Part shown: positions 53,121 through 61,334 of the stretch, piece by piece
How positions within the stretch are numbered: the stretch's first letter is position 1
Layout: every line of letters begins with the position of its first letter
Assembly: GCA_944386835.1 (NCBI GenBank)
Contig: CALXCQ010000089.1
Coordinates: forward strand, 1-61,667
DNA: 61,667 nucleotides
From: an uncultured Oscillospiraceae bacterium
GTDB lineage: Bacteria; Bacillota; Clostridia; Oscillospirales; Oscillospiraceae
Reading direction: 5' to 3'
The notes under the pieces: model-generated
What the model saw: only the letters and a program-made list of their open reading frames with translations
The model's database searches: none
Told to the model about the DNA's origin: nothing
Translations under genes and position numbers: made by a program

Positions 53121-53397
53121 CCGTTTCCTCCTCCAAGAAAGCTGTAGTAGCCACAGGCCTTACTGGTGCCCGGAATGTGGGGGGGAATACTTCGGCCAGG
53201 GGTTTTCCTGTCTGTTCTGACACAATTTTGGCAACCAGCCTTTCACAGGTTTTCCCCTGACACAATCCCATTCCGGCACGGGTCCGCTTTTTGACACCAT
53301 CTACCGTAGTTGCCCCCTCTGCAATGGCCTGCAGGATTTCCTCCCTGGTCACTTCTTGACACCGACAGATGATAATATCTTCCTTTTCCTGTGCCAT
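53104..53397 (-). CDS. BFD-like (2Fe-2S)-binding subunit
   Basis: 97-residue protein with the BFD-like 2Fe-2S pattern: IIICRCQEVTREEI (C11, C13) and GLCQGKTC (C46, C51). In known heterotrimeric dehydrogenases of this type this domain is usually fused to the alpha subunit's C terminus; here it is a separate gene. The C-terminal 40 residues (GKPLAEVFPPTFRAPVRPV) are the NAD(P)-dehydrogenase-like tail found with the domain. GGAGGAGTAGAA precedes the ATG. Confidence 0.88.
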   Translation of the reverse strand: MAQEKEDIIICRCQEVTREEILQAIAEGATTVDGVKKRTRAGMGLCQGKTCERLVAKIVSEQTGKPLAEVFPPTFRAPVRPVATTAFLEEETDGDKI

Positions 53398-53399
53398 TT

Positions 53400-53927
53400 C
53401 TACTCCTCCTGTCTGGTATCTGACACGGACAATCGCTTGATACTGCGTACCCTGTCTGCATACTGTTTGTCAACGGCAATGGACAGCACGCAGGTTCCGG
53501 CATATGCCCCTGCCTGTATCACCTTCAGAACTCTGCCTTGGCAGACGTACTGTCCTATCCTGTCCACTGCCTCTACCGAATCGCCTACTTCAGGACATGG
53601 TAAATATTCAAACGGAAAATCGATTGTCGCTTCCGTAGGAGAATATGCCCGGTTTACAATCACAATTGCCAACCCTGGACACCGGGCCACACACATCCCG
53701 CAGCCTGTACACCGGTCTTCCTCCAGACACGGAAGATTTGTAATCTGTTCGCCCACATGAATCGCACCAAATTTGCAGGCAGCCTCACAAGGGTTGCACG
53801 GAATCTGCTGTACGCACTCAATGACAGCAACCCTGCCTCGCTCCATACGGTCTTGCGATGGAATACCCGGGCACGCTTTCAGTTCTTCCTCTGATGGTAC
53901 GCCAGTATAAAGGATTCCCTCTTTCAT
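53400..53927 (-). CDS. 4Fe-4S ferredoxin-type subunit
   Basis: 175 residues with two 4Fe-4S centres: Cys 38, 44, 47, 51 (ECVQQIPCNPCEAAC) and 67, 73, 76, 79, 83 (PCLEEDRCTGCGMCVARC). A C-terminal ~80-residue domain (GDSVEAVDRIGQYVCQGRVLKV) without cysteine pattern may bind the partner. It overlaps the alpha gene by four bases. Electron transfer between the flavoprotein subunits and a carrier is inferred. Confidence 0.88.
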   Translation of the reverse strand: MKEGILYTGVPSEEELKACPGIPSQDRMERGRVAVIECVQQIPCNPCEAACKFGAIHVGEQITNLPCLEEDRCTGCGMCVARCPGLAIVIVNRAYSPTEATIDFPFEYLPCPEVGDSVEAVDRIGQYVCQGRVLKVIQAGAYAGTCVLSIAVDKQYADRVRSIKRLSVSDTRQEE

Positions 53928-55057
53928 GCCTGTCCACCTCCCCTGCGTCCTTTTAAGAATGCCAGCGTCGTGTCAATTTGCAGTTGTTTGGCTTCTTGCC
54001 GTTTTTGACCGAACTGTCCCGACCGCAGAACCTGCAGACGCTGCCATACTGCATCCTTTTGCCGCTTTGCTTCTTCCGGCGTCATATATCCCAGGGCCTC
54101 CGCAGCTGCAATACCAGCCAAATTGCCTTCTTCCATAGCAGAAGACGCTTCTTCCACTCCCGTAATGTCGCCAGCCACATAGACATCCGGCAATGTGGTG
54201 CACATATTCTCATCGTGCATTGGCACGTGTCCACCCAATGCCGGAAGAAACGTAAAGTTACAACCAGCCATCCACGCCAGTTCCGTCATGGGGTTCAGGC
54301 CAACCGCCAGGCAAACCGTATCACACGCCAACGTTCTTTGGGTTCCATCAATAGGCTGGAATCCAGGTCCAAGGTCCACCAATTCCACACCTGTCACCTG
54401 TGTTTCCCCTAAAACTCTCTGAATAGTCGTTCCCACGTAGATCGGTACACCAGCCCGACGCAATTTACTGGCATGGACACCATAACCGCCAATCTGCGGA
54501 GCCGCTTCTACCAGACAAACAACTTCTGCTCCTGCTTGCATCAACTGGTAGCTGACAATCAATCCTACATTTCCGGAACCCACCATCACGATCTTTTTCC
54601 CCGGTAGAACACGGTTAATGTGAATCATCGTCTGCGCTGCCCCTGCTCCCATAACACCGGGCAGGGTGCTGCCCGGAAGTGCCAGATAATTTTCCTTAGA
54701 GCCGGCAGCCAAAATATATTTTTTTGCCTTGACAGTTCCGGCCTTCCCCTGATGGATGATTCCCAGTTCCATATTGGGAAACAAGCCGTAGGCCACCGTG
54801 TCCAGCATGATATTTGCACCTGCTTGTTGAACCTGCTCCAACAAGGCCTGACCAATCTGATAGCCGCGAACCCCTGCTTTATGCTCATACGATCCGAAAA
54901 ATTTATGTATTTGCTTAAATAACTGACCTCCTGGCAATCGGTTCTCATCAATTACCAGAACATCGGCTCCTGCTTTGGCAGCCTGGCAGGCCGCGCTGAG
55001 TCCCGCCGCCCCCGCTCCAATAATTGCGATATCCGGCTCATAGTATTGTTGATTCAC
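53924..55057 (-). CDS. Flavoprotein NAD(P)-binding oxidoreductase (alpha subunit)
   Basis: 377-residue pyridine-nucleotide-disulfide-type flavoprotein. FAD site IAIIGAGAAGLSAACQAAKAG (14-19 GAGAAG), second nucleotide site GSGNVGLIVSYQ (160-165), and FAD ribityl motif VYVAGDITGVEEASSAMEEGNLAG. This is the alpha subunit type of HcnB-like and D-hydroxyproline-type dehydrogenases, lacking the C-terminal BFD domain usually fused there, which is present as a separate gene. 12 bases after the gamma gene. Confidence 0.88.
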   Translation of the reverse strand: MNQQYYEPDIAIIGAGAAGLSAACQAAKAGADVLVIDENRLPGGQLFKQIHKFFGSYEHKAGVRGYQIGQALLEQVQQAGANIMLDTVAYGLFPNMELGIIHQGKAGTVKAKKYILAAGSKENYLALPGSTLPGVMGAGAAQTMIHINRVLPGKKIVMVGSGNVGLIVSYQLMQAGAEVVCLVEAAPQIGGYGVHASKLRRAGVPIYVGTTIQRVLGETQVTGVELVDLGPGFQPIDGTQRTLACDTVCLAVGLNPMTELAWMAGCNFTFLPALGGHVPMHDENMCTTLPDVYVAGDITGVEEASSAMEEGNLAGIAAAEALGYMTPEEAKRQKDAVWQRLQVLRSGQFGQKRQEAKQLQIDTTLAFLKGRRGGGQA

Positions 55058-55069
55058 ACGCTTCCCTCC

Positions 55070-55381
55070 TTACGCCAGCCCATCTTGTGTTTTTACAACC
55101 ATGCCCTCTTCTACCGGTGTAATACACGTTCTGGTGTTGGGTTTCCCATTGACTATCATCATACAGTCCGTACACCGCCCAATTGCACAAAAAATTCCAC
55201 GGGGTTCGTGGCGCTTTGGCGTCCTGCGAAAAGCTTTAATCCCGGCATTGATAAGGGCGGCCGCAATTGGCTCCCCTTTTCTTGCCTGAATCGGTCTCCC
55301 GTCAAAATAAATTGTTACCGTAGCGGTCGGTTCCAATGGTCCCAGAATAGGGTGATTTTGAATCCGCATCGAATCGTCCAT
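55070..55381 (-). CDS. (2Fe-2S)-binding gamma subunit
   Basis: 103 residues with a plant-type 2Fe-2S pattern C65-x4-C70-x2-C73-x12-C86 (GIFCAIGRCTDCMMIVNG then RTC). VTIYFDGRPIQARKGEPIAAALI is the family's start. Corresponds to the gamma (HcnA-like) subunit. Start at 55381 with AAGGAG seven bases upstream; the frame begins 12 codons earlier without a site. 39 bases after the racemase gene. Confidence 0.88.
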   Translation of the reverse strand: MDDSMRIQNHPILGPLEPTATVTIYFDGRPIQARKGEPIAAALINAGIKAFRRTPKRHEPRGIFCAIGRCTDCMMIVNGKPNTRTCITPVEEGMVVKTQDGLA

Positions 55382-55420
55382 ATGGCATCTCCTTGTCGTT
55401 TTCGGTTGCATTTTCAATTT

Positions 55421-56137
55421 TTACATGTGTCCTGTAAATTCCTGTCTATATAAAGTACTGTATATAAAATTAGCCAACGTGGTATAGTCGAAAACCGGTA
55501 ACCCGGTTTTCTTCTGAACTGCTGCCGCAAAGGGTGGCATATTGGTACACTCCAATACAATGGCGCCAACTTCTGGGTGCTCTTTGAGCATCTGTTCCGC
55601 TTTGGCTTCCATGGCACCCCGCAGTTCCGCCACTTCATAGGCACCATCTTCACTGTTAAATGCAACTGGCAGTACACTATCTTCCAGACCATAAATCACT
55701 TTGGGCACATGCGCACACCCAATACTGACAAAATGCTGCTCCGTAAGGCAGGTTTTATCTGCCGTTAGAATGCCCACCTTTTGATCGGGCCGCAACGTCC
55801 GCCATGCCATATCGACCTGCATCAAACTGGAGGAAAACACCGGAATATTGACCGATGCGGCCAGCTCTCGTTGAAAAAGCGCCAGAAAACCGCAACTGGT
55901 GGTAATTGCACGGCAGCCGGCAGCTTCCAATTCCCGAGCCCCCTGTAAAAAAGGTTCCAGAAGTGTGCGATCTCCTTGCAAAACCCTTGGACCAGAAGCA
56001 CCTTGGATAATTTTATACAAAACAGGAAATTGATACGTTGTTGCGTTTCCCACATCTCCCGGGATTCTGGCAAACTTGGAATCCAAAGTTAAAATTCCCA
56101 AAGCAAATCCATATGTTCCGTGCCCACCGTATACCAT
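55421..56137 (-). CDS. Asp/Glu racemase-family protein
   Basis: 238-residue protein of the aspartate/glutamate/hydantoin racemase family. Two catalytic-type cysteines stand where the family has them, C82 (ITTSCGFLALF) and C197 (VLECTNMPPF), so a functional two-base racemase is plausible. First gene of the six-gene operon. The expected partnership is interconversion of an amino acid's enantiomers so the downstream dehydrogenase can oxidise one. The substrate is unknown. GAGAGGAG stands about ten bases upstream of the ATG at 56137. Confidence 0.87.
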   Translation of the reverse strand: MVYGGHGTYGFALGILTLDSKFARIPGDVGNATTYQFPVLYKIIQGASGPRVLQGDRTLLEPFLQGARELEAAGCRAITTSCGFLALFQRELAASVNIPVFSSSLMQVDMAWRTLRPDQKVGILTADKTCLTEQHFVSIGCAHVPKVIYGLEDSVLPVAFNSEDGAYEVAELRGAMEAKAEQMLKEHPEVGAIVLECTNMPPFAAAVQKKTGLPVFDYTTLANFIYSTLYRQEFTGHM

Positions 56138-57044
56138 ATCATGTTATCTCCTCTCAATCAGATTTCATTATTTTATCTGAAATGTCCGCCGTTTATTGCG
56201 TAAATAGCACAATTTTTATGCCATTTTTCGAAAGATCTTTGTTTGTATTTAACTTTATCATATCCCCCGCAGAATGTAAAGAATTTCCACTTGCAAATAT
56301 ATCCAAATATCAAACATTTATATTTGGAGGTATTCTACAAATTCGTCTCGCCGGAACAAGGAAGCAATTCTGCATAAACTTTGTAACCGTTCCGATATAG
56401 GTCTGTAAGAAATTGAGTTTCTGTGGTCTTTCCTGTTCACGATGCTGAAGAAGGAATACTCTCTTGCCCTGCATACCCCAATCCCATTTGTCTTCATATT
56501 TTTAACAGCAAAGCAGATTCAAGAAAAGGATGCATAAAATATCCAGAATAGATATCCTTTTTCAAACAGGTTTCATTTGCAAGAGAACGCTTCAACCGCA
56601 TTCGGTATATACTTCGCGAAGGAAAACGTTCCACGAAAAAAGTTTATTGAATTTTTCTCATATACTACTTCTATCCCATTGAGAAATTCCAAACCTACTA
56701 TTTAAGGCTGCACCCCATTTGAGAACCTCATCAGAGCTAAAACGAAAAGAGAGAGATTGGCCTGTACAGAATCGAAAATCTCATGTATTTTCCTATAAAC
56801 ACTTTCCTATTTCGCTCCCAAAGAAGATAGTAACCTCCTGGAAGTGCGGACTTTTCGTTAAAAGAAGATGGGGTTTCCCACTCGTGTGGATTTTCAGCTC
56901 AAATAGCTTCCCTCTTTTATGGTTGCGACGGCATAAGATTTCTTTGACCGGGCACTCTAGGCTTCCACCTGTCATTGCCTGTCCGGCTCTGCCCGATTGT
57001 GTATCCAGCGTTTTTAAGCTGTCGTCTCTTTTTTGAAAAAACTC
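56138..57044. other. 900-base gene-poor stretch
   Basis: No gene recognised. Contains the operon's upstream region (56140-56260), AT-rich sequence, a 14-base match to the IS3-type end at 56708-56721, and a 105-codon frame at 56719-57036 that lacks a ribosome-binding site and any motif. It looks like eroded intergenic DNA. Confidence 0.55.
56708..56721 (+). repeat. 14-base copy of an IS3-type terminal sequence
   Basis: CTGCACCCCATTTG is identical to the complement of 61317-61330, part of the IS remnant end. Too short to call an element on its own. Confidence 0.3.
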
Positions 57045-57072
57045 TTGACTTTTAACAGTATTATGCTATAAT
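57045..57072 (+). promoter_or_regulatory. tRNA-Thr promoter
   Basis: TTGACT (57045-57050) and TATAAT (57067-57072), 16-base spacer, 20 bases before the tRNA. Confidence 0.8.
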
Positions 57073-57092
57073 GACAGAGCTGTCTGAGATTT

Positions 57093-57168
57093 GCTGTTAT
57101 AGCTCAGTAGGCAGAGCACATCCTTGGTAAGGATGAGGTCGCCAGTTCGAATCTGGCTAACAGCTCCA
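57093..57168 (+). tRNA. tRNA-Thr (anticodon GGT)
   Basis: Acceptor GCTGTTA/TAACAGC with discriminator T and encoded CCA (57166-57168). D arm AGCTCAGTAGGCAGAGC, anticodon stem CATCC/GGATG with loop TTGGTAA placing GGT at 34-36, T arm GCCAGTTCGAATCTGGC. 76 bases with CCA. Confidence 0.96.
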
Positions 57169-57169
57169 T

Positions 57170-57205
57170 AAAACCGTTCTTTCACAAGAAAGAGCGGTTT
57201 TTTCT
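57170..57205 (+). terminator. tRNA-Thr terminator
   Basis: AAAACCGTTCTTTC (57170-57183) with GAAAGAGCGGTTTT (57188-57201), one U-G pair, ACAA loop, followed by TTTTC. Confidence 0.85.
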
Positions 57206-57279
57206 TTCCTTTTCTGGATTTTGTAAGAGCTAAATCCGTGGCTGCACTTTGATTGCAAGACAAGCTGCAGAAAGAAAAT

Positions 57280-57318
57280 CAGGCCTTCGAAATTCCCATT
57301 TCGAAGGCCTGTTTCTTT
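57280..57318 (+). terminator. Orphan terminator after the tRNA region
   Basis: A 14-bp perfect stem, CAGGCCTTCGAAAT (57280-57293) with ATTTCGAAGGCCTG (57298-57311), TCCC loop, then TTTCTTTT. It has no gene just upstream on the plus strand, so it is probably left from a lost gene. Confidence 0.65.
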
Positions 57319-57531
57319 TACTTGCTTTTCTCCCTGCTCAGCTGCACTTTTGCAGTACTCTCTGCCTTCTCTTAATTTCTCCTGGCTCCTCGGCTGACAG
57401 ATTTGAGTTAACTGTTGATTTCGCGTTTGTTTTCCAACAGACTGAGGGTATGGATTTCAAAAAAATCACTTTCATTGACACAGAAAATATACGTCGGCGT
57501 TGTGCCCTGTAGACGAAACGGAGAAGAGCAC

Positions 57532-58107
57532 ATGGATCTCGAAATTTTGTCTGTGAAAGATGAGGAAACATTGCGGGAGGTGCTGTGTGATTACTGGATT
57601 GGTAAGGGCAAACGCCCTTTAAAAGCCCGGAAAGTGTACAGGCCTCTGGACTTGATCGAAGAAAATGAAAGGGCACAGTGCTTAGATATGATAATGCCAG
57701 AATTGGATAGCTTGTCTGTTTGCCGTGCAGCATAAAAGAGCAACGGCGTGCCTGTTATTATTCTTATTGCCCTGTTTAACGAGGAGGATAAACTCCTGGT
57801 CTATAAACTGGGGCTGATGCCTGTGACACCACCCTCCTATCCTCTGCCTGCGCTTTGCGCTAAAATCGTGGCCCTCATCCACTACAATCAGCGTAACGTC
57901 CTGTCCGGGGACCGGAGAAAGGCTGGGAAGAGCATCACCTTTTTCATCGAGAACAAATTGTCTGAAGCGGCTCTGAGCAAAGTGTGGGATGCCATCTTTG
58001 TTCAGATACATCACGCTCTCGTGCAGGAAGTGGACTCAGTCTTGCTATTGCAAAGAGCCTTGATGAACTACACAGCCGAAACTGTTCTGTGTGAAAGATT
58101 GCGATAG
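57532..58107 (+). pseudogene. Decayed OmpR-type response regulator
   Basis: One frame from ATG 57532 reads through a TAA at 57733-57735 and resumes. The encoded sequence still resembles a receiver domain: KDEETLREVLCDYW, LDMIMPELDSLSVCRA, then VPVIILIALFNEEDKLL and PSYPLPALCAKIVALI. The first catalytic Asp pair is lost (VKDE instead of VDDE), the beta5 GADDYVTKPF block is garbled to GLMPVTPPSY, and no DNA-binding domain follows. GGAGAAGAG precedes the ATG. No histidine-kinase gene remains beside it. Confidence 0.7.
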
Positions 58108-58379
58108 ACATTGAATCAGCCTCACAATTTGAGTTTCCCGATAGGAAAACATACTGGGCTCACCATAGACCATCCATAAAGCACAGACCGAACATGGGTT
58201 AATTTTAGGTTTGCGTGTCAAAAGTAAGGCAAGAGACGCAGCGATAAGTAAGAAAAAACTCATCATAAATCAGAACCTGAGTATACAACGATGCGGTCTC
58301 CAGTTCGGATCCGTTGAACCGATCCCAAATTCTTCGAGGGTTGAAGTTCCTGTATGCTTTCTTAAGGCAACCTAACCAA
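58108..58379. other. Non-coding, probably eroded sequence
   Basis: Only short frames are seen, one on the minus strand (58045-58266) beginning MMSFFLLIAASLALLLT, which looks membrane-helical and could be a remnant. None has a recognisable motif. Confidence 0.4.
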
Positions 58380-58411
58380 AAACTGCCCCAGGCTGTTGCC
58401 TGGGGCAGTTT
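58380..58411 (-). terminator. Terminator downstream of the DUF4317 gene
   Basis: AAACTGCCCCAGGC (58380-58393) with GCCTGGGGCAGTTT (58398-58411), TGTT loop. On the minus strand it ends in TTTTTGG, so it terminates the DUF4317 message. Confidence 0.85.
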
Positions 58412-58595
58412 GGATCGCAAGATAATTACGCCGAATCTGTGGCGTATGTCGTTATTCTTTGTTCCGCAGTGAAATTACAGAAATTTTCCAGTTCTATTAG
58501 CCGGCATTTTACAATCCAGAAGTACTGATTCCAAGACTCCAATTTACACACAAACGATCTGTCTATGATATCTCTGACCCAAATGGGGCTGCCTC

Positions 58596-59747
58596 TCAAG
58601 AGTTCCCATCCCTGTCTTTTTGCAAACAAACATCAATCCCATTGACCGCAATGCCTTCATCGGCTGGAATTAAGAGATATGTTTTTCCATCGATAACGCG
58701 AGTCTCCAACAGGTAACTAAATTCCGGTGCTACTGAAACCTTAATTTCAGGAGTGCAAACTTCAAATTTTTTATTGTCTAAAATATTTTTGGGGTTGAGG
58801 ACCTCACATTCTAGTTGTCGCTTACATTCCTCTTGAAAAGCCGTCACTCTTTCAGCTGGAACACCACTGTTGGCCAATATAGTACCCATTTCAGCAAGGG
58901 AAAATTCCAATACCTCCGGATCTTTGCTCTCTTTGTGTTCATCAAGTCGAGCCCTCACTTGCTCATGGACGGACTGGACAACCTCAAAACTACACTCTGT
59001 CTGCAAGGTGTCATACAGAGAGCTTTGAAATGCCTCTTTCTGATCTTCCGGAGACTTTAAGGTCTGGGTGCAAAAGACGCTGTCAATCACCTCTTGATGA
59101 ATTTCTGCTGGATTCCGACTGTAGTAAAGTGCATTATAAATATTGGCCGCCCGACTGTCAAACGCAGGAAATAAGAATCCCAGCACTGGTGCCGCCACTG
59201 TCTGCCCCGAAGAACTGCCATGGAATGCTTTTTCTTCTGCAGAATACCGCAATGCGTAGGTTCCTTCTTTTACGGGACAAATGCTGCAAAGAATATACTG
59301 AAAAACCTGATCAGAAGCATCTTCCTGCTTTTGTCCATCTTTACTATGGAACGGTACGTCATAAGTATCTGCAGCCAGCAAAATCAAATAATTCTGCCCA
59401 CCGAGTTCCAAAGAGTCAATTATCTTTCGATAGAAAGCTTCTCTGGCCCCTGCATCCTGTAAGGATGTCAAACGGAGAGTCTGCAAAAGTCGATGTTCCT
59501 CGCTATCCGCAACCTGTTTTGTGGAAAATACAATATCCAACAGATTTCTTCCCAGCGCTCCCGACAGTGCCTTTTTCAAAATGTTTAAATACATTTCTGT
59601 TTCTTCCTGAGACTGCAACCCCAAAGACGAATCCAGATAGGAAATTACTTCTTTATTTCCGTTGACATAGCAGCCGTATACCCTTGTTATGGCGTTTTTA
59701 TCGCTCCGAAAACGCCGCCTAATCTCATTTAATTCTTTTTGGTTCAT
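58596..59747 (-). CDS. DUF4317-domain protein
   Basis: 383-residue soluble protein of the DUF4317 family, common in Clostridia and of unknown function. N-terminal MNQKELNEIRRRFRSDKNAITRVYGCYVN is diagnostic. Later parts include GGQNYLILLAADTYDVPF and an acidic/alpha C terminus. No membrane helix, no enzyme motif. Monocistronic with its own promoter and terminator. Confidence 0.9.
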   Translation of the reverse strand: MNQKELNEIRRRFRSDKNAITRVYGCYVNGNKEVISYLDSSLGLQSQEETEMYLNILKKALSGALGRNLLDIVFSTKQVADSEEHRLLQTLRLTSLQDAGAREAFYRKIIDSLELGGQNYLILLAADTYDVPFHSKDGQKQEDASDQVFQYILCSICPVKEGTYALRYSAEEKAFHGSSSGQTVAAPVLGFLFPAFDSRAANIYNALYYSRNPAEIHQEVIDSVFCTQTLKSPEDQKEAFQSSLYDTLQTECSFEVVQSVHEQVRARLDEHKESKDPEVLEFSLAEMGTILANSGVPAERVTAFQEECKRQLECEVLNPKNILDNKKFEVCTPEIKVSVAPEFSYLLETRVIDGKTYLLIPADEGIAVNGIDVCLQKDRDGNS

Positions 59748-59792
59748 AATGTTCCTCTCTTAACAAATAATTCAGGCAAACAGTTAGAGCTA

Positions 59793-59821
59793 ATTATAGC
59801 ACTTTATGATATGTTCTTCAA
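59793..59821 (-). promoter_or_regulatory. DUF4317 promoter
   Basis: TTGAAG (complement of 59816-59821) and TATAAT (complement of 59793-59798), 17-base spacer. Confidence 0.75.
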
Positions 59822-60160
59822 CGAAGAGTAATTTGTTTTTGGAAACTTATTGTAAACACTGTGAGAGCCACACTTTTTTCCTGATCATCAGTACTATCCT
59901 CCAGCAAAGCTCCTTCATAATAATGGAAACAGTTCGACTGGAGCCTTCTGATTTTCTAACTACGCTCTGACGAAAAACTCTATCTCTCAAAAAGATTTCC
60001 CCTGTTTGGACTACCATCTCAGTATGAACAACGTCATACCGGCAGTTGCCTTCACACAGCTTGCCACCTTAGCATAAGTACCCGATTTCCTCCCATATCC
60101 TTTTTAATCCGCAGTCTGTCATCACGCGTTTCGAAAACCAACAAACAGACGGCCGGTATA
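59822..60160. other. Intergenic stretch without recognisable gene
   Basis: About 340 bases between the divergent DUF4317 and glsA promoters. No open frame with a ribosome-binding site, and no clear structured RNA. Confidence 0.5.
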
Positions 60161-60188
60161 TTGTTTTTTCTCAGTTTTCTGCTAAAAT
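60161..60188 (+). promoter_or_regulatory. glsA promoter
   Basis: TTGTTT (60161-60166) and TAAAAT (60183-60188), 16-base spacer, about 65 bases before the start codon. Confidence 0.6.
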
Positions 60189-60255
60189 GGAACAAGCACC
60201 CCCTTTAGGAATATATAAAATTACAGCGAAATGCCCAATATAAGGATGAGTGAAA

Positions 60256-61173
60256 ATGGACGAATTGTTGGAAGATTTAGTGCAAAAATACCTTCCCTTT
60301 ACCAATCAAGGCCAATTGGCTAACTATATTCCGGAATTGACGAAAGTTGATAAAAACGCACTTGGCATTTATGTTGTGTCTAGCGATGGTAAAAGTAGCT
60401 TCGCAGGAGATTATCAGAAACGATTTACCATGCAGAGCATCATTAAACCGATATTGCTCCTTCTTGCGCTGATGGACAACGGAGAAGATTTGGTACGAGA
60501 ACATGTAGGTGTTGAGGCTACCGGGAAACCATTCGATGCCATTAACTATACAGATCAGGCACTACTCAGTGAACATTTGAATCCCATGGTAAATATGGGC
60601 GCCATCCTGCTTTGTACATTGCTGTCAGGAAAAAACTATTCTCATAAGTTCCAGCGCCTTTTGGAATTAACACGTAACCTGTCTGGAAATTCGGAAATCC
60701 AAGTCAATGAAGCCGTCTATGAATCTGAAAAGCGTACTGGAAACCGCAACCGTGCACTCGCCTTTCTCCTGAAAAGCCAAGGAATTATTCAGGACGAGGT
60801 AGAAGATGTATTGGACTGCTATTTCCGAGCCTGCTCCATCGAAGCAGACTGCAAAGATTTGGCAAATATCGCATTTGTCTTTGCCAACCGCGGCCGCCGT
60901 CCTGTCTCGGAAGAACGACTCTTTCCTGCCCGCTATGCCCACTATGTTAACGCTATTCTAATGACATGCGGTATGTATGACGGCTCTGGGGATTTTGCCA
61001 TTCGGGTAGGTGTTCCGGCCAAGAGTGGTGTTGGTGGAGGGATTATGGCCATCACCCCCACACGTATGGGAATCGGTATCTACTCTCCCGGTTTGGACAC
61101 CAAAGGCAATAGTTTAGCAGGTATTCAGGTATTGGAGGAACTCAGCCAAAAACTATATCTCAGTGTTTTCTAG
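60256..61173 (+). CDS. glsA: Glutaminase A
   Basis: Hydrolyses glutamine to glutamate and ammonia. 305 residues, family length. Beta-lactamase-like serine site S61-I-I-K64 (MQSIIKPILLLLALMDNG), LNPMVNMGAI, and GVGGGIMAI near the end. Start at ATG 60256 with AAGGA nine bases upstream; a GTG at 60250 is less well spaced. Standalone; glutaminase often aids acid tolerance in gut bacteria, but no decarboxylase or antiporter partner is seen here. Confidence 0.93.
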   Translation: MDELLEDLVQKYLPFTNQGQLANYIPELTKVDKNALGIYVVSSDGKSSFAGDYQKRFTMQSIIKPILLLLALMDNGEDLVREHVGVEATGKPFDAINYTDQALLSEHLNPMVNMGAILLCTLLSGKNYSHKFQRLLELTRNLSGNSEIQVNEAVYESEKRTGNRNRALAFLLKSQGIIQDEVEDVLDCYFRACSIEADCKDLANIAFVFANRGRRPVSEERLFPARYAHYVNAILMTCGMYDGSGDFAIRVGVPAKSGVGGGIMAITPTRMGIGIYSPGLDTKGNSLAGIQVLEELSQKLYLSVF

Positions 61174-61186
61174 ATGAAATATTCAT

Positions 61187-61334
61187 TCACAAACTGATAA
61201 ATCTTGACACAGCCTCTCCTACCTGCTTCTTGAATCCTGGTGTATAGCGTTTGTTTGGTATTCCTTTCGGCATAGTAAAGCACCCCTTTTGTTATTCAGT
61301 ATATCATACTGTCTAACAAATGGGGTGCAGTTCA
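61187..61334 (-). mobile_element. IS3-family end with truncated transposase orfA
   Basis: The terminal inverted repeat type TGAACTGCACCCCA (complement of 61321-61334) is followed, 48 bases on, by an ATG at 61273. It starts MPKGIPNKRYTPGFKKQV, the N terminus of IS3-family OrfA proteins. It then diverges and stops at 61187 after 28 codons. No OrfB or second end is seen, so this is a relic. Confidence 0.7.

Noticed and set aside
56222..56245. Sigma-54 promoter for the racemase operon
   Set aside because: TGGCAT and TTGTG on the minus strand give GG-N10-GT instead of GG-N10-GC, and no sigma-54 activator gene is seen nearby.
56719..57036. 105-codon plus-strand frame upstream of tRNA-Thr
   Set aside because: No ribosome-binding site, no domain, and sequence composition like the surrounding eroded DNA.
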